Origin: Treponema sp.
GTDB taxonomy: Bacteria; Spirochaetota; Spirochaetia; Treponematales; Breznakiellaceae
Assembly: GCA_031284195.1 (NCBI GenBank)
Contig: JAITAI010000205.1
Span: forward strand, 1 to 8,284
Length of the DNA stretch: 8,284 nt
Reading direction: 5' to 3'
Part shown: positions 1 to 6,056 of the stretch, one piece after another
Layout of the letters: every line of letters starts with the position of its first letter
Position numbering within the stretch: the stretch's first letter is position 1
Position numbers and translations under genes: made by a program
Notes under the pieces: generated by a model
What the model saw: the letters and a program-made list of their open reading frames with translations, nothing else
What the model was told of the DNA's origin: nothing
Databases searched by the model: none

Positions 1-15
1 TGTTGAAAATTTTTG

Positions 16-44
16 TTGACAGCCGGAAATTCCCATTATACACT
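16..44 (+). promoter_or_regulatory. Probable sigma70-type promoter of the chvE-araD operon
   Basis: A perfect -35 hexamer TTGACA lies at 16-21. After a 17-base spacer, TACACT at 39-44 matches the -10 consensus at 4 of 6 positions. Transcription would start near position 51 and leave a leader of about 65 bases before chvE. It is the only convincing promoter in the window, so it probably drives the whole gene set. The -35 and spacing are seen directly; activity is inferred. Confidence 0.6.
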
Positions 45-59
45 ATCTTCGTAAACCTA

Positions 60-92
60 ACGTGAACGAACACGCAATGTAAATGTTCACGT
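60..92 (+). promoter_or_regulatory. Inverted repeat downstream of the promoter: candidate operator or 5' leader hairpin
   Basis: ACGTGAAC at 60-67 is exactly complementary in reverse to GTTCACGT at 85-92, with 17 bases between. A second, overlapping short palindrome, CGTG-N6-CACG (61-74), has a central CG like many LacI/GalR-type operators. The element sits just after the expected transcription start and ends 13 bases before the chvE Shine-Dalgarno sequence. A repressor bound here could block transcription; as RNA it could form an 8-bp stem. The regulator is not encoded in the window, and I cannot assign the motif to a known family. Confidence 0.45.
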
Positions 93-104
93 ACTATGTT
101 AAGT

Positions 105-113
105 GGAGGAAGA
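105..113 (+). promoter_or_regulatory. Ribosome-binding site that fixes the chvE start
   Basis: GGAGGAAGA ends 2 bases before the ATG at 116, and its GGAGGA core ends 5 bases before it. The in-frame ATG at 83 has no such sequence and would add 11 residues in front of the signal peptide, inside the inverted repeat. The ATG at 116 is therefore preferred. Confidence 0.75.
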
Positions 114-115
114 AA

Positions 116-1225
116 ATGAAGTGTATGCACAGGGTTCTCATGACGGCTTTGGTCCTGCTTGCCGGAACGGGAACGGTCTTCGCAAGCGGTGGCGGCCAGA
201 GCCAAAGTCAAAGCAGAGCCGGAAAAGGCTTAATCGGTGTGGTGATGCCCACCCGGTCGGAGGAGCGATGGATTAAAGACGGCAACGCGGTCAAGGAAGG
301 GCTGGAAAAATTGGGGTACACCGTAGACCTCCAGTATTCGGATGACGACATCCCCACCCAATCCCGCCAGATTGACGACATGATCACCAAGGGCGTCAAA
401 GTTCTAGTCATCGCGTCCATCGACGGTTCGGCTCTTTCCAACCAGCTCGCCAATGCCGCTGCGGCTAAAATTCCCGTCATCTCCTATGACCGGCTGCTCA
501 TGCAGTCCCCTAATGTGGACTACTACGTGTCTTTCGACAACTACAAAGTTGGCGGACAGATGGGAGATATTCTGATTACCGGCCTCAAGCTGGATCAAGC
601 CACTGCCGCAAAACCGGTGATTGTCGAATTGTTTGCCGGTTCTCCAGACGACAATAACTCGGTCGGCTTCTATCAAGGCGCAATGGACAAGCTGAAACCC
701 TATTTCGACAAGGGAGCGCTTACAGTACCTTCCGGACAGATAGACCGGGCGGTAATCGGTACCTTACGGTGGGATGCAGCAGAAGCCCAAAAGCGCATGG
801 AGAACCTGCTTTCCGCATACTACTCAGGGGATGTGGTGCTGAACGGTATTCTCTCTCCCTATGACCCGATAAGCCTCTCGTGCCTTGAAGCCTGCAAAGC
901 CGTCGGTTACGGCAGCGCCCCCGGCAAACCCCTTCCCATAGTGGGCGGCCAGGATTGTATCGTTGCTTCCTGTAAGTCCATTCTTGCCGGTGAGCAGTAC
1001 GCCACTGTGCTGAAAGACACTCGTTCCCTCGGCGCCGCTACGGTTACCTTGGTGGATACCCTCATGCAGGGTAAGACCCCTACGGGCCTGGACACCAAGA
1101 GCTACAACAACGGGGTCAAGATCGTTCCATCTCTGCTGCTTGACTCGGTTATTGTTACCAAAGATAATCTCAAGGCAGCCGTGCTTGATACCGGGTATCA
1201 TAGCGCCGCAGAGCTTGGCCTGTAA
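116..1225 (+). CDS. chvE: Periplasmic sugar-binding protein of a multiple-monosaccharide ABC transporter (ChvE type)
   Basis: This 369-residue protein is the solute receptor that delivers a monosaccharide to the membrane transporter encoded next door. Residues 1-23 form a signal peptide: basic start, hydrophobic core around 7-22, likely cut after VFA. No lipobox cysteine follows, so a soluble periplasmic protein is expected. The mature N-terminus is a Gly/Ser/Gln-rich linker (24-35). Two-lobed periplasmic-binding-protein features include GVVMPTRSEERWIKDGN (41-57), DDDIPTQ (76-82), the VKVLVIASIDG strand (94-104), YDRLL (124-128) and IVGGQD (275-280). These closely resemble ChvE, the xylose/arabinose/galactose receptor of Agrobacterium. 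The adjoining arabinose genes suggest L-arabinose as a main ligand, but specificity is inferred. An upstream ATG at 83 is in frame but poorly supported as a start. Confidence 0.9.
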   Translation: MKCMHRVLMTALVLLAGTGTVFASGGGQSQSQSRAGKGLIGVVMPTRSEERWIKDGNAVKEGLEKLGYTVDLQYSDDDIPTQSRQIDDMITKGVKVLVIASIDGSALSNQLANAAAAKIPVISYDRLLMQSPNVDYYVSFDNYKVGGQMGDILITGLKLDQATAAKPVIVELFAGSPDDNNSVGFYQGAMDKLKPYFDKGALTVPSGQIDRAVIGTLRWDAAEAQKRMENLLSAYYSGDVVLNGILSPYDPISLSCLEACKAVGYGSAPGKPLPIVGGQDCIVASCKSILAGEQYATVLKDTRSLGAATVTLVDTLMQGKTPTGLDTKSYNNGVKIVPSLLLDSVIVTKDNLKAAVLDTGYHSAAELGL

Positions 1226-1420
1226 GGGGCCTCAGATGGTTCCAAATCCGGTATCCGGTAGGATTATGGTTGAGGAACCGCTGCTTTAAAAAACGCGGTT
1301 TTGCAATGCCTCAAGGGGATGGCTGAAAACCCCGGGAAATTGCAAAGGCCGGTTCCATCGGATCTAAAGGCTGGGCCATTGATTTTGGAACCAGTTCAGT
1401 TATTGATGCTTTACTTTATT
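1226..1420 (+). other. Structured intergenic region between chvE and mmsA
   Basis: This gap contains no substantial gene. It holds several complementary segments: the 1237-1246/1384-1393 pair listed separately, TTTGCAAT (1300-1307) with ATTGCAAA (1339-1346), GGGG (1315-1318) with CCCC (1330-1333) nested inside, and GGTTCCA (1351-1357) with TGGAACC (1386-1392). GGTTCC occurs at 1238 and 1351, and GGAACC at 1274 and 1387, so alternative pairings are possible. A tandem 7-mer, ATCCGGT, lies at 1246-1259. A 17-codon ORF (1236-1289) is discussed under findings. I recognise no known riboswitch family. TATTAT at 1417-1422 resembles a -10 box but has no matching -35. Confidence 0.45.
1237..1393. repeat. 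10-bp perfect inverted repeat bounding a 157-base segment
   Basis: TGGTTCCAAA at 1237-1246 is the exact reverse complement of TTTGGAACCA at 1384-1393. The match can be extended a few pairs inward by bulging one T. As RNA this would be a closing stem for the segment between chvE and mmsA; as DNA it could be the ends of a small non-autonomous element. No exact target-site duplication abuts the ends; TCAG occurs on both sides but at different offsets. The repeat is seen directly; its role is unknown. Confidence 0.5.
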
Positions 1421-1462
1421 ATAGAAGCTCTTTTAAAATTTCACCTTTGAAAGAGCTTCTAT
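1421..1462 (+). promoter_or_regulatory. Strong intercistronic hairpin upstream of mmsA
   Basis: ATAGAAGCTCTTT (1421-1433) pairs perfectly with AAAGAGCTTCTAT (1450-1462). One T-G wobble and three A-T pairs extend the stem to 17 bp (1421-1437 with 1446-1462), leaving an 8-base loop. No run of T follows, so it is not a classical intrinsic terminator. The mmsA Shine-Dalgarno AAGGAG (1468-1473) starts 5 bases after the stem. The likely role is to protect or process the chvE transcript, giving more binding protein than membrane transporter, as intercistronic hairpins do in other binding-protein operons. That role is inference; the stem is seen directly. Confidence 0.7.
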
Positions 1463-1480
1463 TAATTAAGGAGCCTTTGT

Positions 1481-3028
1481 ATGTCTAATCAAGCTGCTTT
1501 GCTTGAAATGAAGAATATTACTAAGACCTTTCCCGGAGTCGTGGCCCTGGACAAGGTTAATCTCCAGGTAAAACAGCGGGAAATACATGCCCTGGTGGGA
1601 GAAAACGGCGCGGGAAAATCAACCCTGATGAAGGTCCTGTCCGGGGTATATCCTCACGGCACTTACGAGGGGGATATCGTGTTTGAAGGCAAACCGTGCA
1701 CCTTTGCTAACATCAAACAAAGTGAAAAGACCGGCATCGTGATTATCCATCAGGAATTAGCCCTCAGTCCCTATCTTTCCATAGCGGAAAATATTTTTCT
1801 GGGGGACGAGCGGGCGAAGTACCACATTATCAACTGGGATAAGACCCGGGATGATGCCCTTATATATATGCGGAAATTGGGCTTGCATGAAAACCCCAAT
1901 ATGCCGGTGAACAAGCTGGGAGTGGGCAAGCAGCAACTGGTAGAAATCGCCAAGGCCCTGGCAAAGGATGCGAAAATCCTGATCCTGGACGAGCCCACCT
2001 CGGCGCTCAACGAAAATGACAGCGAACATTTGCTCCAGATTTTGAGGGAGCTTCGAGACCAGCACCACATTTCATCGGTGCTGATTTCCCATAAACTCAA
2101 CGAAGTGGCAGCAGTAGCGGACCACATCACCATCTTGCGGGATGGCAAAACCATTGAAACCCTGCAGGTGGAACGGGACGCCAACGGTAAGGCGTCTATC
2201 AGCGAAGACCGGATTATCAAGGGCATGGTGGGCCGGGAAATCACCGATCGTTTCCCCAAACGGAACAACCCCATAGGGGATGTAGTTTTTGAGGTGCGGA
2301 ACTGGACGGTTTATAACCCGGACAATCCTGAGCGGAAAAAGCTCGACCAGGTGAATATGATCCTGCGGGCTGGGGAAGTGGTGGGGCTGGCCGGTCTCGT
2401 GGGCGCGGGGCGTACTGAATGGGCCACCAGCATTTTCGGCAGGTATTACGGCGTACATATCAGCGGTCAAACCTTTATCCAGGGCAAAGAAGTGAACCTC
2501 AATTCGATTCCCAAGGCGATTGAGCAGGGTCTGGCCTATGTAACCGAAGACCGGAAGGAATTCGGCCTGGTGCTGATTGGGACCATTAAGGAAAATACCA
2601 CCTTGGCTAAGCTGAAAAAAATCGCCCGGGGCAGCGTTATTAATGAACATGAGGAGATCCTGGCAGCAGAGGATTACCGTAGAAAACTCAATACCAAAAC
2701 CCCTTCAATTTTGCAGCTTGCCGGGAACCTTTCCGGAGGCAACCAGCAAAAGGTAGTGTTGGCCAAGTGTCTCTTCTCGGATCCCCGGATCCTCATTCTG
2801 GATGAACCGACCCGGGGTATCGACGTGGGGGCTAAACATGAGATCTACACGATCATCAATAATTTGGCCGCCCAGGGTATAGCTTGCGTGCTTATATCCA
2901 GCGAGATGCCGGAGATTATTGGCATGAGCGACCGGATTTACGTGATGAGCGAGGGCCGGATTACCGCTGAACTGGAAGGCAAAACCGCAACCCAGGAAGA
3001 GATCATGGGGCATATTCTGTCCAATTAA
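1481..3028 (+). CDS. mmsA: Sugar ABC transporter ATPase with two nucleotide-binding domains (MmsA/GguA type)
   Basis: This 515-residue cytoplasmic ATPase powers uptake with the MmsB permease and ChvE. Domain 1 has Walker A GENGAGKST (40-48), a Q-loop near HQE (90-92), a divergent signature LGVGKQQ (146-152), Walker B ILILDEPTSAL (166-176) and switch His204. Domain 2 has a degenerate Walker A, GLVGAGRTE (305-313), an intact LSGGNQQK signature (417-424), Walker B ILILDEPTRGID (437-448), and Ser474 in place of the switch His. This asymmetry is normal for RbsA/XylG/MmsA ATPases and implies one fully competent ATP site. The fingerprint and YPHG after Walker A resemble GguA more than AraG or RbsA. 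AAGGAG (1468-1473) sets the start. mmsB follows after 9 bases. Confidence 0.93.
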   Translation: MSNQAALLEMKNITKTFPGVVALDKVNLQVKQREIHALVGENGAGKSTLMKVLSGVYPHGTYEGDIVFEGKPCTFANIKQSEKTGIVIIHQELALSPYLSIAENIFLGDERAKYHIINWDKTRDDALIYMRKLGLHENPNMPVNKLGVGKQQLVEIAKALAKDAKILILDEPTSALNENDSEHLLQILRELRDQHHISSVLISHKLNEVAAVADHITILRDGKTIETLQVERDANGKASISEDRIIKGMVGREITDRFPKRNNPIGDVVFEVRNWTVYNPDNPERKKLDQVNMILRAGEVVGLAGLVGAGRTEWATSIFGRYYGVHISGQTFIQGKEVNLNSIPKAIEQGLAYVTEDRKEFGLVLIGTIKENTTLAKLKKIARGSVINEHEEILAAEDYRRKLNTKTPSILQLAGNLSGGNQQKVVLAKCLFSDPRILILDEPTRGIDVGAKHEIYTIINNLAAQGIACVLISSEMPEIIGMSDRIYVMSEGRITAELEGKTATQEEIMGHILSN

Positions 3029-3037
3029 GGAGATACA

Positions 3038-4219
3038 ATGAATAGCTTATTTGCACTGTTAAGAAAGAATTCAAGGCAATACGGCATGGTTATCGCCTTG
3101 GCGGTGGCAATGATTTTCTTCGGTATCCTGACCAATGGTATTTTCTTCCGGCCGGTGAACCTCACGAACCTGGTGTTACAGAACAGTTACGTCCTCATCC
3201 TTGCAGTAGGGATGCTGCTTTGTACCCTTACCGGTAATGTGGACCTTTCAGTGGGTTCTGTTGTCTGCTTCGTAGGGGCAATATGCGGGGTGATGATTGT
3301 GGATATGCACCTGAATCCCTTTTTGGCCATGTTCGTGGCGCTCCTCATCGGAGGGGCAATCGGCATGTGGCAGGGTTTCTGGATTGCCTTTGTGCGGGTT
3401 CCTCCCTTTATCGCAACCTTGGCGGGAATGTTGATGTTCCGGGGCCTCGGGCAGGTTATTATGCAGGGACAGACCAAGGCGCCCTTTCCCAAGGAATTCC
3501 AGGTGATAGCCTCTGGTTATATCCCGGATCCCCTGGGAGGTCTTGCCATAGGCAAAACGAACTTCCATCTTGTTACCATGGTCATAGGGATAGGGATCGT
3601 CGTATTCATCATCGTAAACGAGATACACAAACGCAAAAAGCAGCAAGAGTATAACTTTGATTTGTTGCCAAAAGGCATTTGGATAACCAAGCTGGCGGCC
3701 ATTGCGGCAGTGCTCATGGCCTTTACGGTTGTATTTGCCCTTTACCGGGGCTTGCCGAATATTTTGATTGTCTTAGGGGTTCTTATCGTAGGGTATCAGT
3801 TCGTTGCCTCAAGGACGGTTCAAGGCCGGCATATTTATGCCCTGGGGGGTAATGCCAAGGCGGCGAAACTTTCAGGGGTCAAAACCGAATGGGTGATGTT
3901 CTGGATATACACCAATATGGCGGTCCTTGCCTCCATAGCCGCCCTGGTTTTTGCCGCCCGGCTTAATGCGGCCACGCCAAAGGCCGGTCAAAACTTTGAA
4001 ATGGACGCCATCGCTGCCTGTTATGTAGGGGGGTCAGCAGTATCCGGCGGTATAGGGACCATTATCGGGGCAGTGGTAGGGGGCCTTTTTATCGGCATTT
4101 TGAACAACGGCATGTCCATCCTGGGGGTCAGTACCGACTGGCAGCAGGCGATTAAAGGCTTTGTGCTGCTGGCGGCAGTGGCTTTTGACCTATATTCTAA
4201 AAGGCGGAACACAAAATGA
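3038..4219 (+). CDS. mmsB: Sugar ABC transporter permease (MmsB/GguB type)
   Basis: This 393-residue inner-membrane protein forms the translocation channel of the importer. Hydrophobic segments are visible at about 15-35, 48-66, 71-90, 94-119, 122-142, 176-194, 216-236, 239-257, 286-308, 324-357 (probably two) and 371-386. GNVDLSVGS (66-74) corresponds to the conserved BPD_transp_2 motif usually written GGIDLSVGS. YALGGN (267-272) and SAVSGGIGTIIGA (333-345) are further family motifs. A charged cytoplasmic loop (195-212) separates the halves, and the length of nearly 400 residues is typical of MmsB/XylH rather than the roughly 320-residue RbsC. The Shine-Dalgarno AAGGAG (3027-3032) overlaps the mmsA stop codon, which suggests coupled translation. 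The kinase gene starts 12 bases downstream. Confidence 0.93.
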   Translation: MNSLFALLRKNSRQYGMVIALAVAMIFFGILTNGIFFRPVNLTNLVLQNSYVLILAVGMLLCTLTGNVDLSVGSVVCFVGAICGVMIVDMHLNPFLAMFVALLIGGAIGMWQGFWIAFVRVPPFIATLAGMLMFRGLGQVIMQGQTKAPFPKEFQVIASGYIPDPLGGLAIGKTNFHLVTMVIGIGIVVFIIVNEIHKRKKQQEYNFDLLPKGIWITKLAAIAAVLMAFTVVFALYRGLPNILIVLGVLIVGYQFVASRTVQGRHIYALGGNAKAAKLSGVKTEWVMFWIYTNMAVLASIAALVFAARLNAATPKAGQNFEMDAIAACYVGGSAVSGGIGTIIGAVVGGLFIGILNNGMSILGVSTDWQQAIKGFVLLAAVAFDLYSKRRNTK

Positions 4220-4231
4220 ACGGAGGTAGTA

Positions 4232-5830
4232 ATGGATCACCCTACAAAAGAAACCCTGAGTAAGGGGAGAACTTTTCTTGGTATTGAACTTGGTTCTACC
4301 CGGATCAAGGCCGTGCTCATGGGAGAAGATTTCTCGCCCCTGGCATCAGGCACTTATGACTGGGAAAACAGGCTGGAAGATGGGATATGGACCTATCATT
4401 TGGAGGATCTGTGGAAGGGTATACAGGCCAGCTTTCAGGGCTTATCCGGTGAGGTGAAGAGCTGTTACGGCGTTCCGCTTACCCAATTAGGGGCTATCGG
4501 TATTTCCGCTATGATGCACGGTTATCTTGCTTTTGATAAAAAAGGTACTTTGCTCGCTCCCTTCCGGACCTGGAGGAATACCACTACGGAAAAAGCCGCT
4601 GGAATTTTAAGTGAACAATTTCATTTTAATATTCCCCAGCGCTGGAGCATTGCCCATCTGTATCAGGCGATCCTGGACAAGGAAGGCCATGTCAAGGACA
4701 TCGCCTTTTTAACCACCCTAGCGGGATACGTACACTGGAAGCTCTCCGGGGAAAAGGTTCTTGGTATAGGGGATGCCTCTGGCATGTTTCCCATTGACTC
4801 AAGGACACAAACCTTTCATCAGGGGATGATGGACCAGTTTGACGTTCTGGCCCGTGAGGCGGGGTTTAGTTTGAGGCTCCAGGATATGCTGCCCCACGTT
4901 TTGAGGGCAGGAGAAAAGGCCGGGATATTGAGCGTAGAGGGGGCAAGGCTCCTCGATCCTGCGGGGAACCTACCTGCAGGGATTCCCCTCTGCCCGCCTG
5001 AAGGGGACGCGGGAACGGGCATGACCGCCACAAACAGCGTGGCGGAACGGACCGGTACTGTTTCGGCAGGAACTTCGATCTTTGCCATGGTGGTTCTGGA
5101 AAAGGCCCTGTCCGGGGTCTACCCTGAGATCGACATGGTTACCACCCCTTCGGGGAAGCCGGTGGCCATGGTTCACTGTAATAATTGTACCAGCGATCTG
5201 GACGCATGGGTTCGGCTGTTTAACGAGGTGCTTCAAGTCTTCGGTACGCCGGTGAAAAAACCCGCGCTCTACGATGCCCTGTACCGTAAAGCCCTGGAGG
5301 GTGAAGCCGATGGAGGGGGCCTCCTCTCGTACAACTATTACGGTGGTGAGCCCATTACCACCGTAGAACAGGGTCGGCCCCTCTTTGTCAGGACGCCGGA
5401 CAGCAGCTTGAGCTTGGCAAATTTCATGCGGGTCATCCTGTACTCAACCATGGCAACCTTGAAAATCGGCATGGATATTTTGACTGAAAAGGAAGGGATA
5501 AGGCTGGACCGGCTTTTAGGGCATGGCGGCTTGTTCAAGACCAAGGGTGTGGGACAGTGCCTTCTGGCGTCGGCTTTGAACGTGCCGGTGGCGGTTATGG
5601 AAAGCGCTGGAGAGGGGGGGCCCTGGGGTATGGCTCTCCTCGCTGCCTATTTGGTACAAAAGGAGGCAGCCGAAACCCTGGAAGATTTTCTCAGAAACAA
5701 GGTATTTGTCCATGCCGCTGGGGAAGTGGTGGAACCGGATGCCAAAGATCGGCAGGGCTTTGCGGATTTTATGGAACAGTACAAGGCGGGAATCCCCATA
5801 GAACGGGCCGCAGTGGAGTGCCTGCAATAA
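4232..5830 (+). CDS. FGGY-family carbohydrate kinase, probable L-ribulokinase (AraK-like, xylulokinase-related)
   Basis: This 532-residue cytoplasmic kinase probably phosphorylates L-ribulose to L-ribulose 5-phosphate with ATP. The N-terminal FGGY domain starts with the phosphate-binding strand GIELGSTRIKAVL (17-29) and includes GISAMMHGY (90-98) and RTWRNTTT (112-119). Asp259 in PPEGDAGTG is the likely catalytic base. The C-terminal ATP-binding domain has SAGTS (278-282), HGGLFKTKGVGQ (431-442) and ESAGEGGPWG (457-466). The sequence looks xylulokinase-like and lacks the look of classical AraB. Its position in an operon with araA and araD but no araB points to ribulokinase activity, as for Clostridium acetobutylicum AraK, once annotated as a xylulose kinase. 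D-xylulokinase is the main alternative. GGAGGT (4222-4227) sets the start. Confidence 0.8.
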   Translation: MDHPTKETLSKGRTFLGIELGSTRIKAVLMGEDFSPLASGTYDWENRLEDGIWTYHLEDLWKGIQASFQGLSGEVKSCYGVPLTQLGAIGISAMMHGYLAFDKKGTLLAPFRTWRNTTTEKAAGILSEQFHFNIPQRWSIAHLYQAILDKEGHVKDIAFLTTLAGYVHWKLSGEKVLGIGDASGMFPIDSRTQTFHQGMMDQFDVLAREAGFSLRLQDMLPHVLRAGEKAGILSVEGARLLDPAGNLPAGIPLCPPEGDAGTGMTATNSVAERTGTVSAGTSIFAMVVLEKALSGVYPEIDMVTTPSGKPVAMVHCNNCTSDLDAWVRLFNEVLQVFGTPVKKPALYDALYRKALEGEADGGGLLSYNYYGGEPITTVEQGRPLFVRTPDSSLSLANFMRVILYSTMATLKIGMDILTEKEGIRLDRLLGHGGLFKTKGVGQCLLASALNVPVAVMESAGEGGPWGMALLAAYLVQKEAAETLEDFLRNKVFVHAAGEVVEPDAKDRQGFADFMEQYKAGIPIERAAVECLQ

Positions 5831-5870
5831 TGGTGTTCAAAAGACGTGTTCGGCAACCCGGTTGGTTGCT

Positions 5871-5906
5871 GCGGACTTACGTCTGGGACCGGCGGACTTA
5901 CGTCTG
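5871..5906 (+). repeat. Two copies of a 15-bp direct repeat, 21-base period
   Basis: GCGGACTTACGTCTG occurs at 5871-5885 and again, identical, at 5892-5906, separated by 6 bases. Each copy contains CGGAC-TTAC-GTCTG, which can fold into a 5-bp hairpin with one G-T wobble. The 21-base spacing is two DNA helical turns, as in paired protein sites, and is also a multiple of three. Both readings are open. Confidence 0.6.
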
Positions 5907-5925
5907 TTTCACATCGCAATTACTC

Positions 5926-5950
5926 GCCAACGAACCCCTGGTTCGTTGGC
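5926..5950 (+). repeat. Perfect 11-bp inverted repeat (hairpin) upstream of araA
   Basis: GCCAACGAACC (5926-5936) and GGTTCGTTGGC (5940-5950) are exact reverse complements around a 3-base loop, CCT. The outer pair TCGCA/TGCGA lengthens the stem across a 7-base bulge. What follows is GAAATTTATG, not a T-run, so intrinsic termination is unlikely. The core CGAACC-N3-GGTTCG recurs at 5986-6000. Confidence 0.65.
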
Positions 5951-6044
5951 TGCGAAATTTATGTAGTATTTTGAGCAAAATGGGGCGAACCTTGGGTTCG
6001 ACGGAACCTGAAGTTTCCAAACAACGTTGATTTATTTTGATCGT

Positions 6045-6050
6045 GAGGTG
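6045..6050 (+). promoter_or_regulatory. Ribosome-binding site that fixes the araA start
   Basis: GAGGTG lies 6 bases before the ATG at 6057. An upstream in-frame TTG at 6027 would add 10 residues but has no Shine-Dalgarno sequence. With the ATG, the conserved GSQDLYG motif ends at residue 20, the same position as in E. coli AraA. Confidence 0.8.
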
Positions 6051-6056
6051 TTAATC

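Larger units (their letters stand above)
5831..6056 (+). other. Hairpin-array intergenic region between the kinase gene and araA
   Basis: About five short hairpins fit in this 226-base gap. They are 5851-5871 (8-bp stem with one wobble); two identical small stems in the direct repeats at 5871-5885 and 5892-5906; a perfect 11-bp stem at 5926-5950, extendable by TCGCA (5914-5918) with TGCGA (5951-5955); and a 6-bp stem at 5986-6000. The last can be replaced by GGTTC (5995-5999) pairing with GAACC (6004-6008). No T-run follows any stem, so none is a clear terminator, and no promoter is convincing. A 66-codon open frame (5830-6030) crosses the region; it is discussed as a finding, not called a gene. 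The gap probably adjusts araAD mRNA level or stability, which is inference. Confidence 0.5.

Noticed and set aside
83..115. Upstream ATG at 83 as the chvE start
   Set aside because: It lies inside the inverted repeat, has no Shine-Dalgarno sequence, and would put 11 residues before a good signal peptide. GGAGGA supports the ATG at 116.
1421..1462. The strong hairpin as a rho-independent terminator of chvE
   Set aside because: No run of T follows on either strand, and the mmsA ribosome-binding site begins 5 bases later.
1785..1880. Degenerate ATP-site motifs in MmsA (LGVGKQQ signature, GAGRTE Walker A) as damage
   Set aside because: These changes are the normal pattern of RbsA/XylG/MmsA-type double ATPases, not signs of decay.
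5871..5906. CRISPR-type repeats
   Set aside because: Only two 15-bp copies with a 6-base spacer; far too short for a CRISPR array, and no cas gene is nearby.
6027..6056. TTG at 6027 as the araA start
   Set aside because: No ribosome-binding site precedes it. The ATG at 6057 has GAGGTG at the right distance and matches the E. coli AraA N-terminus in length.
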